Below, in pieces: positions 52,805-64,000 of a stretch of 64,000 nt of DNA; position 1 is the stretch's first letter; every line of letters begins with the position of its first letter. Location: positions 86,074,081 through 86,138,080 of the forward strand of contig CM072514.1 of the NCBI GenBank assembly GCA_036898135.1. The letters run 5' to 3'. This DNA is from Oncomelania hupensis. Its lineage: Eukaryota > Mollusca > Gastropoda > Littorinimorpha > Pomatiopsidae. The translations under genes were made by a program, and so were the position numbers. The notes under the pieces were generated by a model, which saw only the letters and a list, made by a program, of their open reading frames with translations, ran no database searches and was not told the DNA's origin.

Positions 52805-53386
52805 TCCCCCGTTGGGGTGCCGGGGGTTTCAGTATAAATAGTATCCCCACTTTTGGGGAATTTAGTGCTTTAAATTCCCACTGTCGCTGTCTTTCTTATT
52901 TGCTCTTTCTCATTCCTGCTCTTTTTTTTTTTATCAATCTGCTATACTATCTTCTTCTTCGCTAGACCAATCACCTACTTTTTTTCTTGAAAACTCTTCC
53001 GGGGCAAGACTCCTTATTTGTGTGTGAGGTCTGTTGGATCAGCTTGGGAATATTGGACGCTTTCTGCCAGGTGGTCACTAGGGCTTCCTATGATGTTATT
53101 ATTTAGCAATGTAGGCATTTTATATGTATGTGTTTTGTTCATAATGTATAATGATGTTTGTATTCTATTTTGTTTTTGTAAACGGGGGTTCGATAAATTA
53201 GAGTATAGCCTCAGCGTCCCCTGCGTGGGATGTCTTTATTGTAAAGTGACTGGCTGGTGGAGAGCTTTCAGTTTTACCACTAGGGCTGTTTCAGCAGATC
53301 TTTTATGCGGATCGGAGGTTGTCCGGTTCTGATTTGGCTCGGAAGAGTCCGCTGGACCTAAAGCAATAATCATGTAATGTAATGTA
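52805..53386 (+). mobile_element. Retroposon family R1, copy 3
   Basis: Flanked by a 13-bp near-duplication CTGCTTACGGGGA / CTGCATACGGGGA (52792-52804, 53387-53399) and tailed by ATGTA repeats. Holds cagtataaatagt near 52830 and a 104-codon frame (53018-53332) matching copy 1. Confidence 0.72.
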
Positions 53387-53399
53387 CTGCATACGGGGA

Positions 53400-54934
53400 G
53401 TAGCGAATTAAGCAAACCAGAGGGCCTAGGCGTCTAATCTGCCGTAGTAAGCCTATAGTTAATTTTAGTTTGATCATGCTGCAGAAGAAGAAAAAAAATC
53501 TCATCTTAGTTAATATTTTAAGGGACGCTAAGTGTGAAAAGAGGATGTCGGTGTGAAAATGCAGTGGTTAATATCACTAAGTGCGAATTTAAATGTATTA
53601 TTATTTTTCGTTGACAGTACTGGACCTTGACTACACACTCTCCCCAGCCTCCGGCCAATCCCACTCAACCACCCAAAATTGAGTTAGAGTTGAGGGATTC
53701 TGCTCCCTCTTGTCCTAAGTGGCGCTATCTTTCTTTTACTAGGAGAGCGACCAAAATGTCATCCGCTTGGACGACACGTACTGTCCATTTTCCATATTTA
53801 CAATCTTTTTTTTTTCGGTATGTAAGTTGTAAACCTGGGAACGGCTATATGTAAACTCCCACTCACAGTCAAGGGCACTCATTACATTAGTGTTGGCGGA
53901 ATTTTGTTGGGGAGAGCAGTGTGGCATGAACTTAGTGAACCAACTAAAATTATTTCATTTCTGTAGTATTAAAGTACGTCTAAACCCTAATTAGAAGTGC
54001 CACCTCAGAAGAAACGTCTAATGCACACAAAGAGATAAGTATATGCTTCGAATTCCTGTCGATGTAGAAGACATTAACAAATCAACCCATCATGACTATT
54101 TACTTTTTAATTAGTCATACATGTTTGTGTCTTAATATATTTGCAGGGTGAGTATTTAAATGCCGTGTTCGACCGTTCTACAAGATCGTCTGGCGTTATC
54201 AGTATTTGATTAAGCTGCCCTTGCAAAACGTAATAGTCAACGATACAGGCACTCACAGTTAGACACAGGCCGTACTAGTCTAGAGTATTTATTCCACTTA
54301 CTGCATAAACTACAACCTTTCCCGTTGGCCAAAAAGGCCAACTAAGACAGCTCTTTATATAGTCCCCAATGGCGCCAAAACTTTCATATGTTTTGGCTGT
54401 AATTTTAAGCGATGGCCAGAAGCAAGTTGCAAATTTTTTTTGATACGCCTTTTGTAGAGCTTTTACCCGCAATAATATGTATTAATAACCTAATGTTAGT
54501 TAATCGCATTGTAGTCCTTACCTTAAAATGCTATATTCTAAGATCATATTATAATAGTGTCAAAGTTTGAGGCGAGAAAAAAAAGCTTTTGACACATTTT
54601 AAGAATGAAAAATGCTTTTGAATACTTCAGGAGGGTCGGGTGACATGTTAAAATCCCTTGTGTCATGTCTCGTTGCTGCCATTAATATCTAGAGAAACAA
54701 AGAATTGCCAATCGATTATTGCAGACTAAAAAACCTTTGTCAAAACCCAAGAAGGCTAGGTACTCTACTCAGCACTTAATGACTTACTAGGTTCGTGTTA
54801 CAAATTCTTAGTTAGTTAATATAGTTAGTTATGCGTTGGTATTATTATTTATATTTATTTTATAATTTTCGTTAAATGTATTATTTATTATTTTTAAATT
54901 TTAATTTATATTAATTTATTTATTTTATATGATA
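53400..54934. other. No gene recognised
   Basis: AT-rich sequence between R1 copy 3 and an RTE fragment. A short F2-like piece lies near 54245-54290. Nothing else identified. Confidence 0.4.
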
Positions 54935-55175
54935 TGGCCACCTCACCAGAGCACTAGGCCTTGTAAAGACCATCCTGCAAGGCACGGTGCAAGGGGACAG
55001 AAGAAGAGGGTGACATAAAAAAGAGATGGAAAGACAACATTCGAGAATGAGCTAGCTCGACACTGAGCGATGCCATGAGGGATGCTGAGGAGAGAAAGAT
55101 GAAGAACGCTGGTTAAACGATTCTGTGTTGCCTTAACGACTTTCGAGTTATGGGATAGGATAGGATAAGATAAGA
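54935..55175 (+). mobile_element. RTE-clade LINE 3' fragment, degenerate
   Basis: Holds the C-terminal end of the family with several substitutions and stops, then a GGATA/GATAA tail near 55155-55175. Confidence 0.8.
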
Positions 55176-55214
55176 TAGTTTAGGGTAGCAAGGATTTCTT
55201 TATTTATTTATTTA

Positions 55215-55332
55215 GTGAGGGCGAGGAAATATGCACTGCCCTCAGTAAGGTGGTCTAGATAAAAGAGAACCCCCAAATACCACTCTCCCCAACGACCCAA
55301 AGGTTAAGGGAACACCTTTCCTTTACCATCTT
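55215..55332 (+). repeat. 5S-like SINE, 3' body fragment
   Basis: Contains gccctcagtaaggtggtctag and ccccaacgacccaaaggtta, matching the end of the copy at 29300-29395. Confidence 0.5.
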
Positions 55333-55758
55333 ATTTATTTAATCGTTTCTTTTGTGTCCCAGCAGGCGTTTCCGTTATCGGTTCCTGTATGTTTGGCTTC
55401 TTATCGCTTCTTCCTGCGGAAGGGATTCTCACGAAATTTGGTGTGTTTGTACGTGAATCACTATAATTATAGTGTTATGCAGTCCCGCTAGAACAGTTTC
55501 GTTAGTGTTGGAATGCACGGAATTCTTTGTTCCCGAACTGTAAGGAAAAACTGTTCCTTACCGTATAATTTCTCTAGGAGTATAAATAATTTTGTCGAGT
55601 ATTCGTATTCGTTCCTCATGTGCGTGCTCACGCTTCGTTAACATCATATTACGCTTTTTCCGTGAAACGATTTTCACTAATTTAGGTGTGTAAGTAAATA
55701 ACGGTGATAGGAATATTCTTGCAGCTATACTTTCAATTTCAATAATAATAATAATAAT

Positions 55759-56346
55759 CCTATCTTATCTTATCCTATCCTATCCTATCCCGTAACTCGG
55801 AGGTCGTAGGGGCACCACAGATGATCGTCTAAGCAGCGTACTCCATCTTTCCCTGTCCTCAGCAACCCTGATTGTTTAGCTCAGTGTCAAACCAGTCCAT
55901 TCTTGAATGTTGTCCTACCACCTCTTTTTTGGTCTCCCTCTTCTTCTACCTCATTGCACTGTGCCTTGCCGGATGGTCTTTGCAAGACCTGATGATCTGT
56001 GACGTGGCCATACCATCGGAGTTTCCGTTTCTTCACCACTGTGAGCAGGTCATCGTGTTGTCCAATGACTTGTGTGATGGTCTGTCGGACTCCGTCGTTG
56101 GTGATGTGCTGGGTATAGGAAATGCCCAGAAGTCTTCTGTAGCACCTCATCTCCATGCTTTGTATTCTTCTTTGGAGATCTGCTGTGAGGGTCCATGTTT
56201 CGCAAGCATATAGGAAGATGGAGATGACAAGGGAGCGCAGCAGCCTTACCTTGGAATGTAGACTGATGGTCCTGTCTTTCCAAATTGGCTTCAACCTCGC
56301 CATGGCAGCAGTTGTTTGTGCGATCCTGGAGAGGACTTCCTGTCGG

Positions 56347-56348
<2 letters not shown>
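55759..56348 (-). mobile_element. RTE-clade LINE 3' fragment inserted in an AAT repeat
   Basis: A minus-strand 5'-truncated copy (138 open codons ending in GRTTFKNGLV) with its tail at 55758-55790. Both flanks are AAT repeats, five or so units on the left and about 27 on the right, which fits insertion into an AAT microsatellite. Confidence 0.87.

Positions 56349-56349
<1 letters not shown>

Positions 56350-56429
<80 letters not shown>
56350..56429 (+). repeat. AAT microsatellite at an RTE 5' junction
   Basis: About 27 AAT units immediately after the truncated RTE copy. Confidence 0.97.
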
Positions 56430-56504
56430 GTTACTTGGAAAGCGTAGTACCGCTCTTCGAGTGCTATGTCCTCGGGTGACATCTCAAGTTTTAAAAATGT
56501 AATC

Positions 56505-56810
56505 AATCATATAGTGCGCTTTTCCAGCTCAGGAGCTGCTTAAGGCGCTGGTCGATACAGGATCTAACTCAAGCCGCCCGAGGCGCCCACCTGCTGCCTT
56601 TGGGCGCATAGTCTGACGCCCAGACAACTGACCCTAATCAGGGGGAAACAGGGGATGGGGAGAAAGTACCTAGTTCGTGCTGGGTTTAGCCGGCACTCAC
56701 CCGTCTTGGACATGAGCGTCAAGATCTTTAAAGTCCGTGCCGATGGAATGCGTGCGTACACAGACTATATCTCGGTTTATATTCTTATCCGAATGGAGTA
56801 AGGACACCTT
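56505..56810 (+). repeat. Interspersed repeat family F2, longest copy
   Basis: Starts near gcgcttttccagctcaggag, continues gctggtcgatacaggatcta, tgacgcccagacaactgacc and gacatgagcgtcaagatctt, and ends near tctcggtttatattcttatc. Fragments recur at 3361-3425, 4433-4490, 7500-7575, 19365-19420, 26630-26680 (inverted), 34650-34790, 35088-35127, 45650-45690, 47020-47090, 51320-51388 and 52120-52190. No coding capacity; likely a non-autonomous element. Confidence 0.6.
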
Positions 56811-57194
56811 GTCTCAAGTTTTTTTTAAAATTTGTATTTATGTATTAAAATTTATTTATATTATTATTATTATTATTAATATTATTATTATTATTATTAT
56901 TAATTTACACCAGGCCATCAACGGGGTTTGAACCGCTGCCCGCACAGGCTGAAATGTTATTGCCTGACATTCGAGTACACTGCGTGCAACAATGAGCCAA
57001 CTGAAAATTGTAATTAAATTTATAAATAAACCGTAGACAACTAAAGAAAAGAATAATGATTTAACACATTTTGACAAACAAGATGACATAAATTCCTAGA
57101 CACTATTTACACATTTCGTTGTTTACATTAATTTGGGAAACAAAGACTTTGTTGTCTTCCCAATATTAATTATTTTAATGTTGGGAGCATTATA

Positions 57195-58009
57195 AGGGGT
57201 AGAGCAATCTCCAACCTCCGTTTTGCGGATGACATTGAAGGATTGGCTGGAGAGGAACAAGAAATGTAACAGCTTTTATACCACCTCAAGAGCCTATGGA
57301 ATGGAAATATGTGCAGAGAAGACAAAAATGATGACCAACGACACCCAAGGCATCAACATGGACATCAGAGTTCAAGGCCAATCCCTCAACACAGTGCATA
57401 GCTTCAAATATTTAGTATTTTGTATCAGACAATGGGTCCTGACAGGAAGTCCTCTCCAGGATCGCACAAACAACTGCTGTCCTGACAAGGTTGAAGCCCA
57501 TTTGGAAAGACAGGACTATCAGTCTACATTTCGCTGCGCTCCCTTGTGATCTCCATCTTCCTTCCTATACGCTTGCGAAACATGGACCCTCACAGCAGAT
57601 CTACAACGAAAGCATGGAGATGAGATGCTACAGAAGGCGCCTGGGCATTTCCTATACCCAGCACATCACCAACAACGAAGTCCGACAGACCATCACACAA
57701 GCCATTGGACAACACGATGACATGCTCACAATGGTGAAGAAACGGAAGCTCCGATGGTATAGCCACGTCACCAGAGCATCAGGCCTTGCAAAAACCATCG
57801 TGCAAGGCACGGTGCAAGGAGACAGAAGAAGAGGGAGACAGCAAAAGAGATGGGAGGACAACATTCGAGAATGGACGGGTTTGACACTGAGAGAAGTCAT
57901 GAGGGTTGCTGAGGACAAAGGTGGAGTAGCCTACGCTGGTTAAACGACCATCTGTGGTGCCCCAACGACCTTTGAGTTACGGGATAGGATAGGATAGGAT
58001 AGGATAGGC
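57195..58009 (+). mobile_element. RTE-clade LINE 3' fragment
   Basis: Starts just before the RT FADD motif (RFADDIEGLAGEEQ near 57217) and runs through the C-terminus to a GGATA tail of four units (57982-58009). Several indels split the frame; the longest part (150 codons, 57491-57943) covers the C-terminal half. Confidence 0.85.
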
Positions 58010-58155
58010 ATGGTAAGAGCACGAAGTCATTGGACCCGAGAGGGCCATGTGCACGTGTGGGTGTGTTTCCGTGATCGAATGTGATCCAGACTCAAGCTCA
58101 GACATTTTATTCACATCAAGGATACAGATTGTCGGCGGGAGCCTAAATTTACAAG

Positions 58156-58718
<563 letters not shown>

Positions 58719-59279
58719 AATACCCACACCCCTTCCCAAAGTTTTGGTCTTCAGTTTGTAGTCTCCCATGTCAAGATTACGTGAGGGTTATGGCGCCTAC
58801 CGACTGTAAGAGGGAGGTAATTCAGGGTCCCAGATGGTGGCAACCCGGCTGTCTGGCGGTAGTTGTCTCTCTTGACGGAACTGATTCACTGGGCCAGAAT
58901 GACGGGATTTAATAGCGGAGAACAAGGTGTTATTGGGTCACACTTAGCGTCGTCGCCTGATGGAATTGAAAGGAGTAAATTGCCAACAGGCGGGTGTAAC
59001 AGCTGTCTCCTAGTATTCGGTTACTTCAGATAGCTCAGTATGCCATGACGTTATACCTGCATCTTCTTTGCACCAAATGTTTGTGTGTGTGGGGGGGGGA
59101 GAGGGGTGGGAGGTGGAAGGAGGGGGGGGGGGATGTGTGTTTAATTCTGAGTGGCTTCACTGAACTAGTTGGAGATGGATTCTAGTTAGCGCCTTGAAGA
59201 ACTCTCTGAGCTGGTAAGGAATGTATGAGTTTGGCGACAGTTCTAGCTATGTTGGGGTTGTCACCTCATTGGCAAAGAC

Positions 59280-59543
59280 AGTACTATTCAATACAATACA
59301 GTACAATACAATTCAGCACAATACAATACTATACTATGCTATACTATACTAATACAATACTATATTAAACTAATACAATACTATATTAAACTAATACAAT
59401 ACTATATTAAATTAATACAATACTATATTATACTATACTATACTAACAAAATTCTATACTATACTATACTATACTATACTATACTATACTATACTATACT
59501 ATACTATACTATACTATACTATACTATACTATACTATACTATA
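59280..59543 (+). repeat. ATACT pentanucleotide array
   Basis: A degenerate part with a ~21-bp unit (actaatacaatactatatta) at 59345-59425 passes into a pure TATAC run at 59452-59543. Confidence 0.95.
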
Positions 59544-59697
59544 CAAGAGTAGTTGGAAGATGAGGGAATGTGAGTTAGTTAGTTAATGGGTAAATTAACG
59601 TCCCCGGACATATGGAGCGTATGGAGGGAAAATAAATTAAAAGATGAAGCTTCGAATTAGGTTAAAACGGAAAGCAGTAGTAAATGAAACGGAAGTG

Positions 59698-59699
<2 letters not shown>

Positions 59700-59764
<65 letters not shown>

Positions 59765-59815
59765 AACAGACAGACAGACACAGACAGACAGACAGACAGA
59801 GACACACAACACAGA
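59700..59815 (+). repeat. GA and GACA microsatellites
   Basis: GA at 59700-59758, then GACA units to about 59800, 350 bp before the peptide exon. Confidence 0.95.
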
Positions 59816-59975
59816 AACAGACCGACACAGAGAGTTTGTTTATATAACCAGAATTCACAAATCTAAATATAATTATGCAAATTATTTTCTTTTAATTAAT
59901 TAGTTAACAATTAACTTATTGACATAAATATCTATGTAATATTGTATCCCTTCTTGTGTGTAGTTCTGGGAATCT

Positions 59976-60020
59976 GCTGAAACTCTTCATTTACCTGAAA
60001 CTCTTCATTTACCTGAAACT
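59976..60020 (+). repeat. 18-bp direct repeat just upstream of the peptide exon
   Basis: gaaactcttcatttacct occurs twice in tandem, with a third partial copy, about 130 bp before the acceptor. Confidence 0.85.
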
Positions 60021-60140
60021 TAAGCAGGGTACAGAACTCAAGTTGTCCTTTCACCGCTATCAACCCTTATTAAGTCACGACATTAGCATCTCACTGATAT
60101 AGTGCTTTAAGATACTGCAATGCTCACGATCTGTCTTCTG

Positions 60141-60147
60141 CTTGCAG
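60141..60147 (+). promoter_or_regulatory. 3' splice site of the MIP peptide exon
   Basis: The sequence ctgtcttctgcttgcag ends at 60147 and is followed by GTACCAGC. It enters the frame at codon position 2, which fits the phase-1 donor at 26262. Confidence 0.75.
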
Positions 60148-61418
60148 GTACCAGCGCTGAAAGCTCGCAGCATTCCGACAGCAAGGCGCGCGTTACGTCA
60201 TCCACTGCCACGTCATCAGACAGCAGTAGCGGCGAAGCAGTAGCAGCAGCGGCGCCCACGCACTCTGTGTCCTACCCTAAGCACTGGCTGCAGGCTAGCT
60301 ACTACCACCCTTATTATTCCCACTCGTTGCCTGGCAACGTCCCCGCCCCTCCGCGAGTGTTCCCTTCACCCCCGGGCTCAGCGAGGAGCGAGGGCGGCAG
60401 CCTGTGGCACAGGGCAGGGGGCGAGCGCGGCGGCGAAGAGTCGGCAGAGGAGGAAGCGAGCAAGGCGGGGGCGGGGCAGGCGGCCGGGGGCGGCCGGCGC
60501 GTGAAGCGCGGTGGCTACCACGCGCCTTACTTCGTAGGCAAGCGGTCGTTGGAGGAGAGCGAGGAGCAGGTAGAGCAGGACGAGCTGCGCAAGCGATCAG
60601 CGGACAGCGAGGCAGACCCACAGGTAGAGCCCCCGGCGTTGGACAGTCAGGACCCAGAGTTGCCGCCAGAGCTGCGTCAATTGGTTATGTTGGTCGGCAA
60701 GCGCAAGCTAGCCCCGCTCTTTATCGGCAAGCGCGAACACTTTTTGCTAGAGTCCCGAGCAGCCTCCCCCATGTTTGTTGGAAGATCGGCACCCATGTTT
60801 GTCGGCAAAAAATCGGATGAAGATTCCGAGGAAGAATTGAATGATGATGAAGACACGTTAGACAAACGACCCAGTCCAATGTTTATCGGTAGACGTGGTA
60901 GCCCTATGTTTGTCGGCAGACGAGCCAGTCCTATGTTTGTCGGCAGACGAGCTAGTCCCATGTTTGTGGGCAGAAGGGCTAGCCCTATGTTTGTGGGGAA
61001 ACGGCAAGCTCCCATGTTCATTGGCAAACGGCAAGCTCCGTTGTTTATCGGCAAGCGACGGGCTCCGTTATTTATCGGCAAAAGGCCTTCTCCAATGTTC
61101 GTGGGCAAAAGACCTTCCCCAATGTTTGTCGGCAAAAGACCTTCTCCGATGTTTGTCGGCAAGAGGCCTTCTCCGATGTTTGTGGGCAAACGCCCTACTC
61201 CCATGTTTGTGGGCAAGCGTGAGGGAGATCCGGAAGGTTTGAACGAGTTGCTGGCAGCACTACATACGTTGCAGGCGGCGCAGCACTACCGACGTTTGAT
61301 TCAGGCTGACAAGCGCCACAATGCGCCCTTCTTTGTAGGCAAAAAAAGTGATCCCCTTTCCATAGAAGACGTGGCACTCAGCCCGGCCAGCAGTGCACAG
61401 GACCACAACTTCCGGTAA
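60148..61418 (+). CDS. Mytilus inhibitory peptide (MIP / PxFVamide) precursor, main peptide exon
   Basis: This exon encodes the body of a multi-copy neuropeptide precursor that would be cut by prohormone convertases and amidated at the C-terminal Gly. Residue numbers are for the joined protein of about 446 residues. After a Ser/Ala/Pro-rich spacer (about 24-144) the first peptide is GGYHAPYFV (145-153), followed by an acidic spacer. Next come a divergent QLVMLV-GKR copy (about 201-209), KLAPLFI, AASPMFV and SAPMFV, then a second acidic spacer. A tandem run of 13 follows (265-380): PSPMFI, GSPMFV, three ASPMFV, QAPMFI, QAPLFI, RAPLFI, four PSPMFV and PTPMFV. HNAPFFV is the last copy. Each ends G-KR, G-RR, G-KK or G-R. 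GSPMFVamide is the peptide first described from Mytilus; in molluscs the family inhibits muscle and gut motility, through G-protein-coupled receptors. The frame is open upstream to an ATG at 60120, but those codons read through the splice acceptor, so I start at 60148. The stop is TAA at 61416-61418. No frameshift or premature stop is present, and the gene looks functional. Confidence 0.95.
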
Positions 61419-62700
61419 CCATGTTCCATACTCAAGGGCGCGCACTCAGCTAAACGCTTGGCGCAGAGTTCGCTCGTCTGTTTATGTCATCAGCGTTGCA
61501 GCGCGCATGAGCGTTGCACTGAACTTTAATTAACTTCCGGTGCCCATGCCTGGCAACAGAGCGACTACCAAAGTAGGGGATAGCGTGTCAAAGCCACGCG
61601 AAGGAGCACTAGAATAAATATACCCCCTACACTGCTTGAATTGGTTTTGTCTGTCCATAGGCTATATCTCCTCCCTTTTTTTGCAAACAGATTTACCACT
61701 CTTTGACGTGCGGGAGATAAAAATTTATAAACTGCAATCAAGCTTCTACAGTTTGGAAAGAAAGCATGGCGTTGATGCAAAAGTATACTATCTTGAGCAC
61801 CTTTATTAATTAATTTAAATTTATATTAAAACTGAACAAGTGCAATTTGAATCTTTTAGTAATAAAACAGGCAGGTATAATGTATTTGTAATCTTTTAGT
61901 GAGGTAGATTGTGTAGATAATAAAGTACGCTGTCACTTCCATTTATTTTCTTGGCGTGTAACCAAGGAAACAATATTTCAGAGTCGTTACTTTGTACTAG
62001 CATGTCTTACAGCTTATTGCTTTTCTTACTGAAGAACGGCTAACTCTAAATATTTATAAGGTAGGCTTGGTAGACGATAATTTAGATTGGCTATTTTTTT
62101 TTTTTTTTTGGGGGGGGGGGGGTGTGGCACAACAATATGGCGGCCGTTGGGAGTGTGTCGATTGAAACTTTCTCTTGCGAACGGAAAGTGTTTGTGAACA
62201 GTTGATAGTAAAAGACACTCCATTGGTAGATACATAGGGAAAGTACCTACATTCAAGCCAAATGTGGTGACGATCAGAGCCAAGCTGTGGATTTCTATTG
62301 AGCATACACAGACCACACAGATTATCACATCTTCCATTTTGTAAGATACAACCTGTAGCCTACATCACTAAACGATCGGTGAAAGTAACAAACTGATCAG
62401 AAGCTCCTTGGAACAAAACAATTCTCGTACTGTTCAAATACACTGAATACACTAATGTACCTCAGGTTTAATAATAAAGATTCTGATGAAAGTGGATCTA
62501 ACATAATTTTGTGAAAGTTGTTTTTGTTGATCTCATGCGCACATTCCATTAAATGTTATTGTATCGCTTAAATGATATTTTTACAGAAGAAAGTTTCAAA
62601 ACTCCATTACGAATCTTTTCGTTTTTGTCTGTCCCTTTTTTCATCTCTCTTTAAAAATAAAAATTTAAAAAAAAAGACAAACAAGCACTGAATGATTTAT
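61419..62700 (+). other. Presumed 3' UTR of the MIP gene and downstream DNA
   Basis: No open frame of note follows the stop. AATAAA polyadenylation-type hexamers occur at 61613-61618, 61861-61866, 61919-61924 and 62473-62478, any of which could end the transcript. A T-run plus G-run lies near 62094-62121. I see no other gene here. Confidence 0.45.
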
Positions 62701-62909
62701 TTTTAATTCAATTTTGTATCTTAACTTTATTCTCCATCTTGATACGCATCTTAACACGTTTGTACACCTGTCTCATGCAGCATGGCTGGGACTAGACAAG
62801 ATCTGCTTCACATCTCAAGTAGAAGGCTTTTGTCTAGACTCGGATACGCTTAATGCACTTGTCTATACTTCTATAACGCAGGCTGATTGTCCAAACACCC
62901 ACGTCGATG

Positions 62910-62993
62910 ACGACGACGACGAAGACCATCATGATGATGGAGGTGGTGGTGATGGTGGTGCAAATAATGGCGACGATACTGCTTCTGTTGTTG

Positions 62994-63071
<78 letters not shown>

Positions 63072-63159
63072 GTGGTGGTTGTAGTAGTGGTAGTGGTGGT
63101 GTCCGTGGTGCAGATGATGGCGACCATGCTGCTCCTGGTGCTGCTGCTTCTGTTGCTTC

Positions 63160-63248
<89 letters not shown>

Positions 63249-63260
63249 GTGATGACGGAG
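62910..63260 (+). repeat. GAT compound microsatellite
   Basis: Pure GAT at 62996-63067 and 63163-63249, with a ggtggtggtgatggtgg-type link. A long Asp-rich frame here follows the repeat and is not treated as a gene. Confidence 0.95.
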
Positions 63261-64000
63261 ATGTAGTAGTTGCTGTCATCTTCGACATGTCACGTACAGC
63301 GCCATATTTCATTGCGTATGCTCAAGTCCACCCACTCGTCAACCCCTGCCTGTCCTTTCAAACTGACCATTGCTTCTTGCTTTGCGGCGCTTTGGCAGGA
63401 CTGTGTTGCGGACGAGCGAGGGCTAGCGACGCGCGCAGACACAGCGAGTGAGCGTCTGACACCATTTTGACAACAACAACCCATCGCCATCTTAGCGGAC
63501 GAAAACCGAAATCAAGCACGCGTGATCGTAATTCCAATACGGCAGCCTTCGTGCGCGAGTTGCGGAACCAAACAAATCCCAGCAAACTGCAGCGATTCAA
63601 ACTATGAAATAAAGTTCAAGGTCGATCCTTAGTAGTCCTGAGGCTGAAATCCCATCCTCCCCCTCTACCCCCTCCTCCCCCTCCCCTTCTACGCTCTTCT
63701 TCCTCCTGTCCCAAAAAACTGTGGAAGTAAGTAACAGCCGCTTTGATCACAGTTTCACGGAATGCTACCTAGCCAGCAAAGTAGCCCCCAAGAGCTAGCG
63801 AGGACCTCGCCCACTTAGTGGTGTCCCCGCCACAGTCTCATCTGGCATTCTCGCTAAGGATTGCAATTTAGCAGTTTGCAACAGATCCACAGACTTTACA
63901 CAGCAAGAAATCGCCATCAGTATAATTGCAGAACTTGCGTTTTAGTAGAAGGTTTGGAGACATCCCCAGAAAGTCTTGCCTTCAATCGCCGTCTTCTTAT
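63261..64000. other. No gene recognised at the window end
   Basis: Moderately GC-rich DNA after the GAT arrays with CpG-containing words near 63408-63445. It could include a leader of a downstream gene, but no frame or splice site supports this. Confidence 0.3.

Noticed and set aside
60120..60147. ATG at 60120 as the start of the peptide precursor
   Set aside because: The first nine codons read through a polypyrimidine tract and CAG acceptor; the apparent hydrophobic start is a by-product and too short for a normal signal peptide.
60677..61216. Long open frame antisense to the peptide repeats
   Set aside because: It is the mirror of the repetitive peptide codons and has no independent support.
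62714..63451. 245-codon Asp-rich frame
   Set aside because: Most of it is translated GAT repeat; the ends show no domain, and no splice or promoter evidence supports it.

Overview
This is animal nuclear DNA, most likely from a mollusc and probably a gastropod. The one clear host gene encodes a Mytilus inhibitory peptide (MIP, PxFVamide) precursor, a family known from molluscs. The rest is introns, decayed transposons, SINE-like repeats and a very high density of microsatellites. There is no operon structure, no rRNA gene, no credible tRNA gene and no CRISPR array.

The host gene is on the + strand and appears to span more than half of the window. A small exon (acceptor at 26157, start codon at 26193, consensus donor at 26262/26263) encodes a signal peptide and ends in phase 1. 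A large terminal exon begins behind an acceptor at 60147, also in phase 1, and runs to the stop at 61416-61418. It holds 18 clear amidated PxFV/PxFI-type peptides plus one divergent copy, separated by dibasic cleavage sites and acidic spacers. Joined, they give a secreted precursor of about 446 residues. The roughly 33.9 kb between them would be an intron. The exon join is inferred from matching phase, splice signals and signal-peptide logic; no transcript was seen.

Region by region: 1-14.7 kb is intergenic or upstream DNA with CT, ATC, TTC and AT arrays, two CR1-like LINE remnants, one terminal-inverted-repeat element and an inverted-repeat pair. 14.7-19.4 kb is a foldback-type element split by a near full-length but broken RTE-clade LINE. 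20-26 kb has a second RTE copy, a tRNA-derived SINE, a 3-copy retroposon and a 5S-like SINE split by an RTE fragment. 26.2 kb is the signal-peptide exon. 26.3-60.1 kb is the presumed intron, holding a nested hAT element, an L1/Tx1-like RT C-terminus, repeated units rich in TGACGTCA, a 2.6 kb foldback element split by another RTE copy, an 11-copy 37-bp minisatellite, further retroposons and SINEs, and many simple repeats. 60.1-61.4 kb is the peptide exon. 61.4-64 kb is its presumed 3' UTR and downstream DNA with long GAT arrays.

The transposons are non-autonomous or broken: stops, frameshifts and 5' truncations are visible. Several insertions keep target-site duplications I could read directly (8-13 bp), so insertion order can be worked out at several nested sites.
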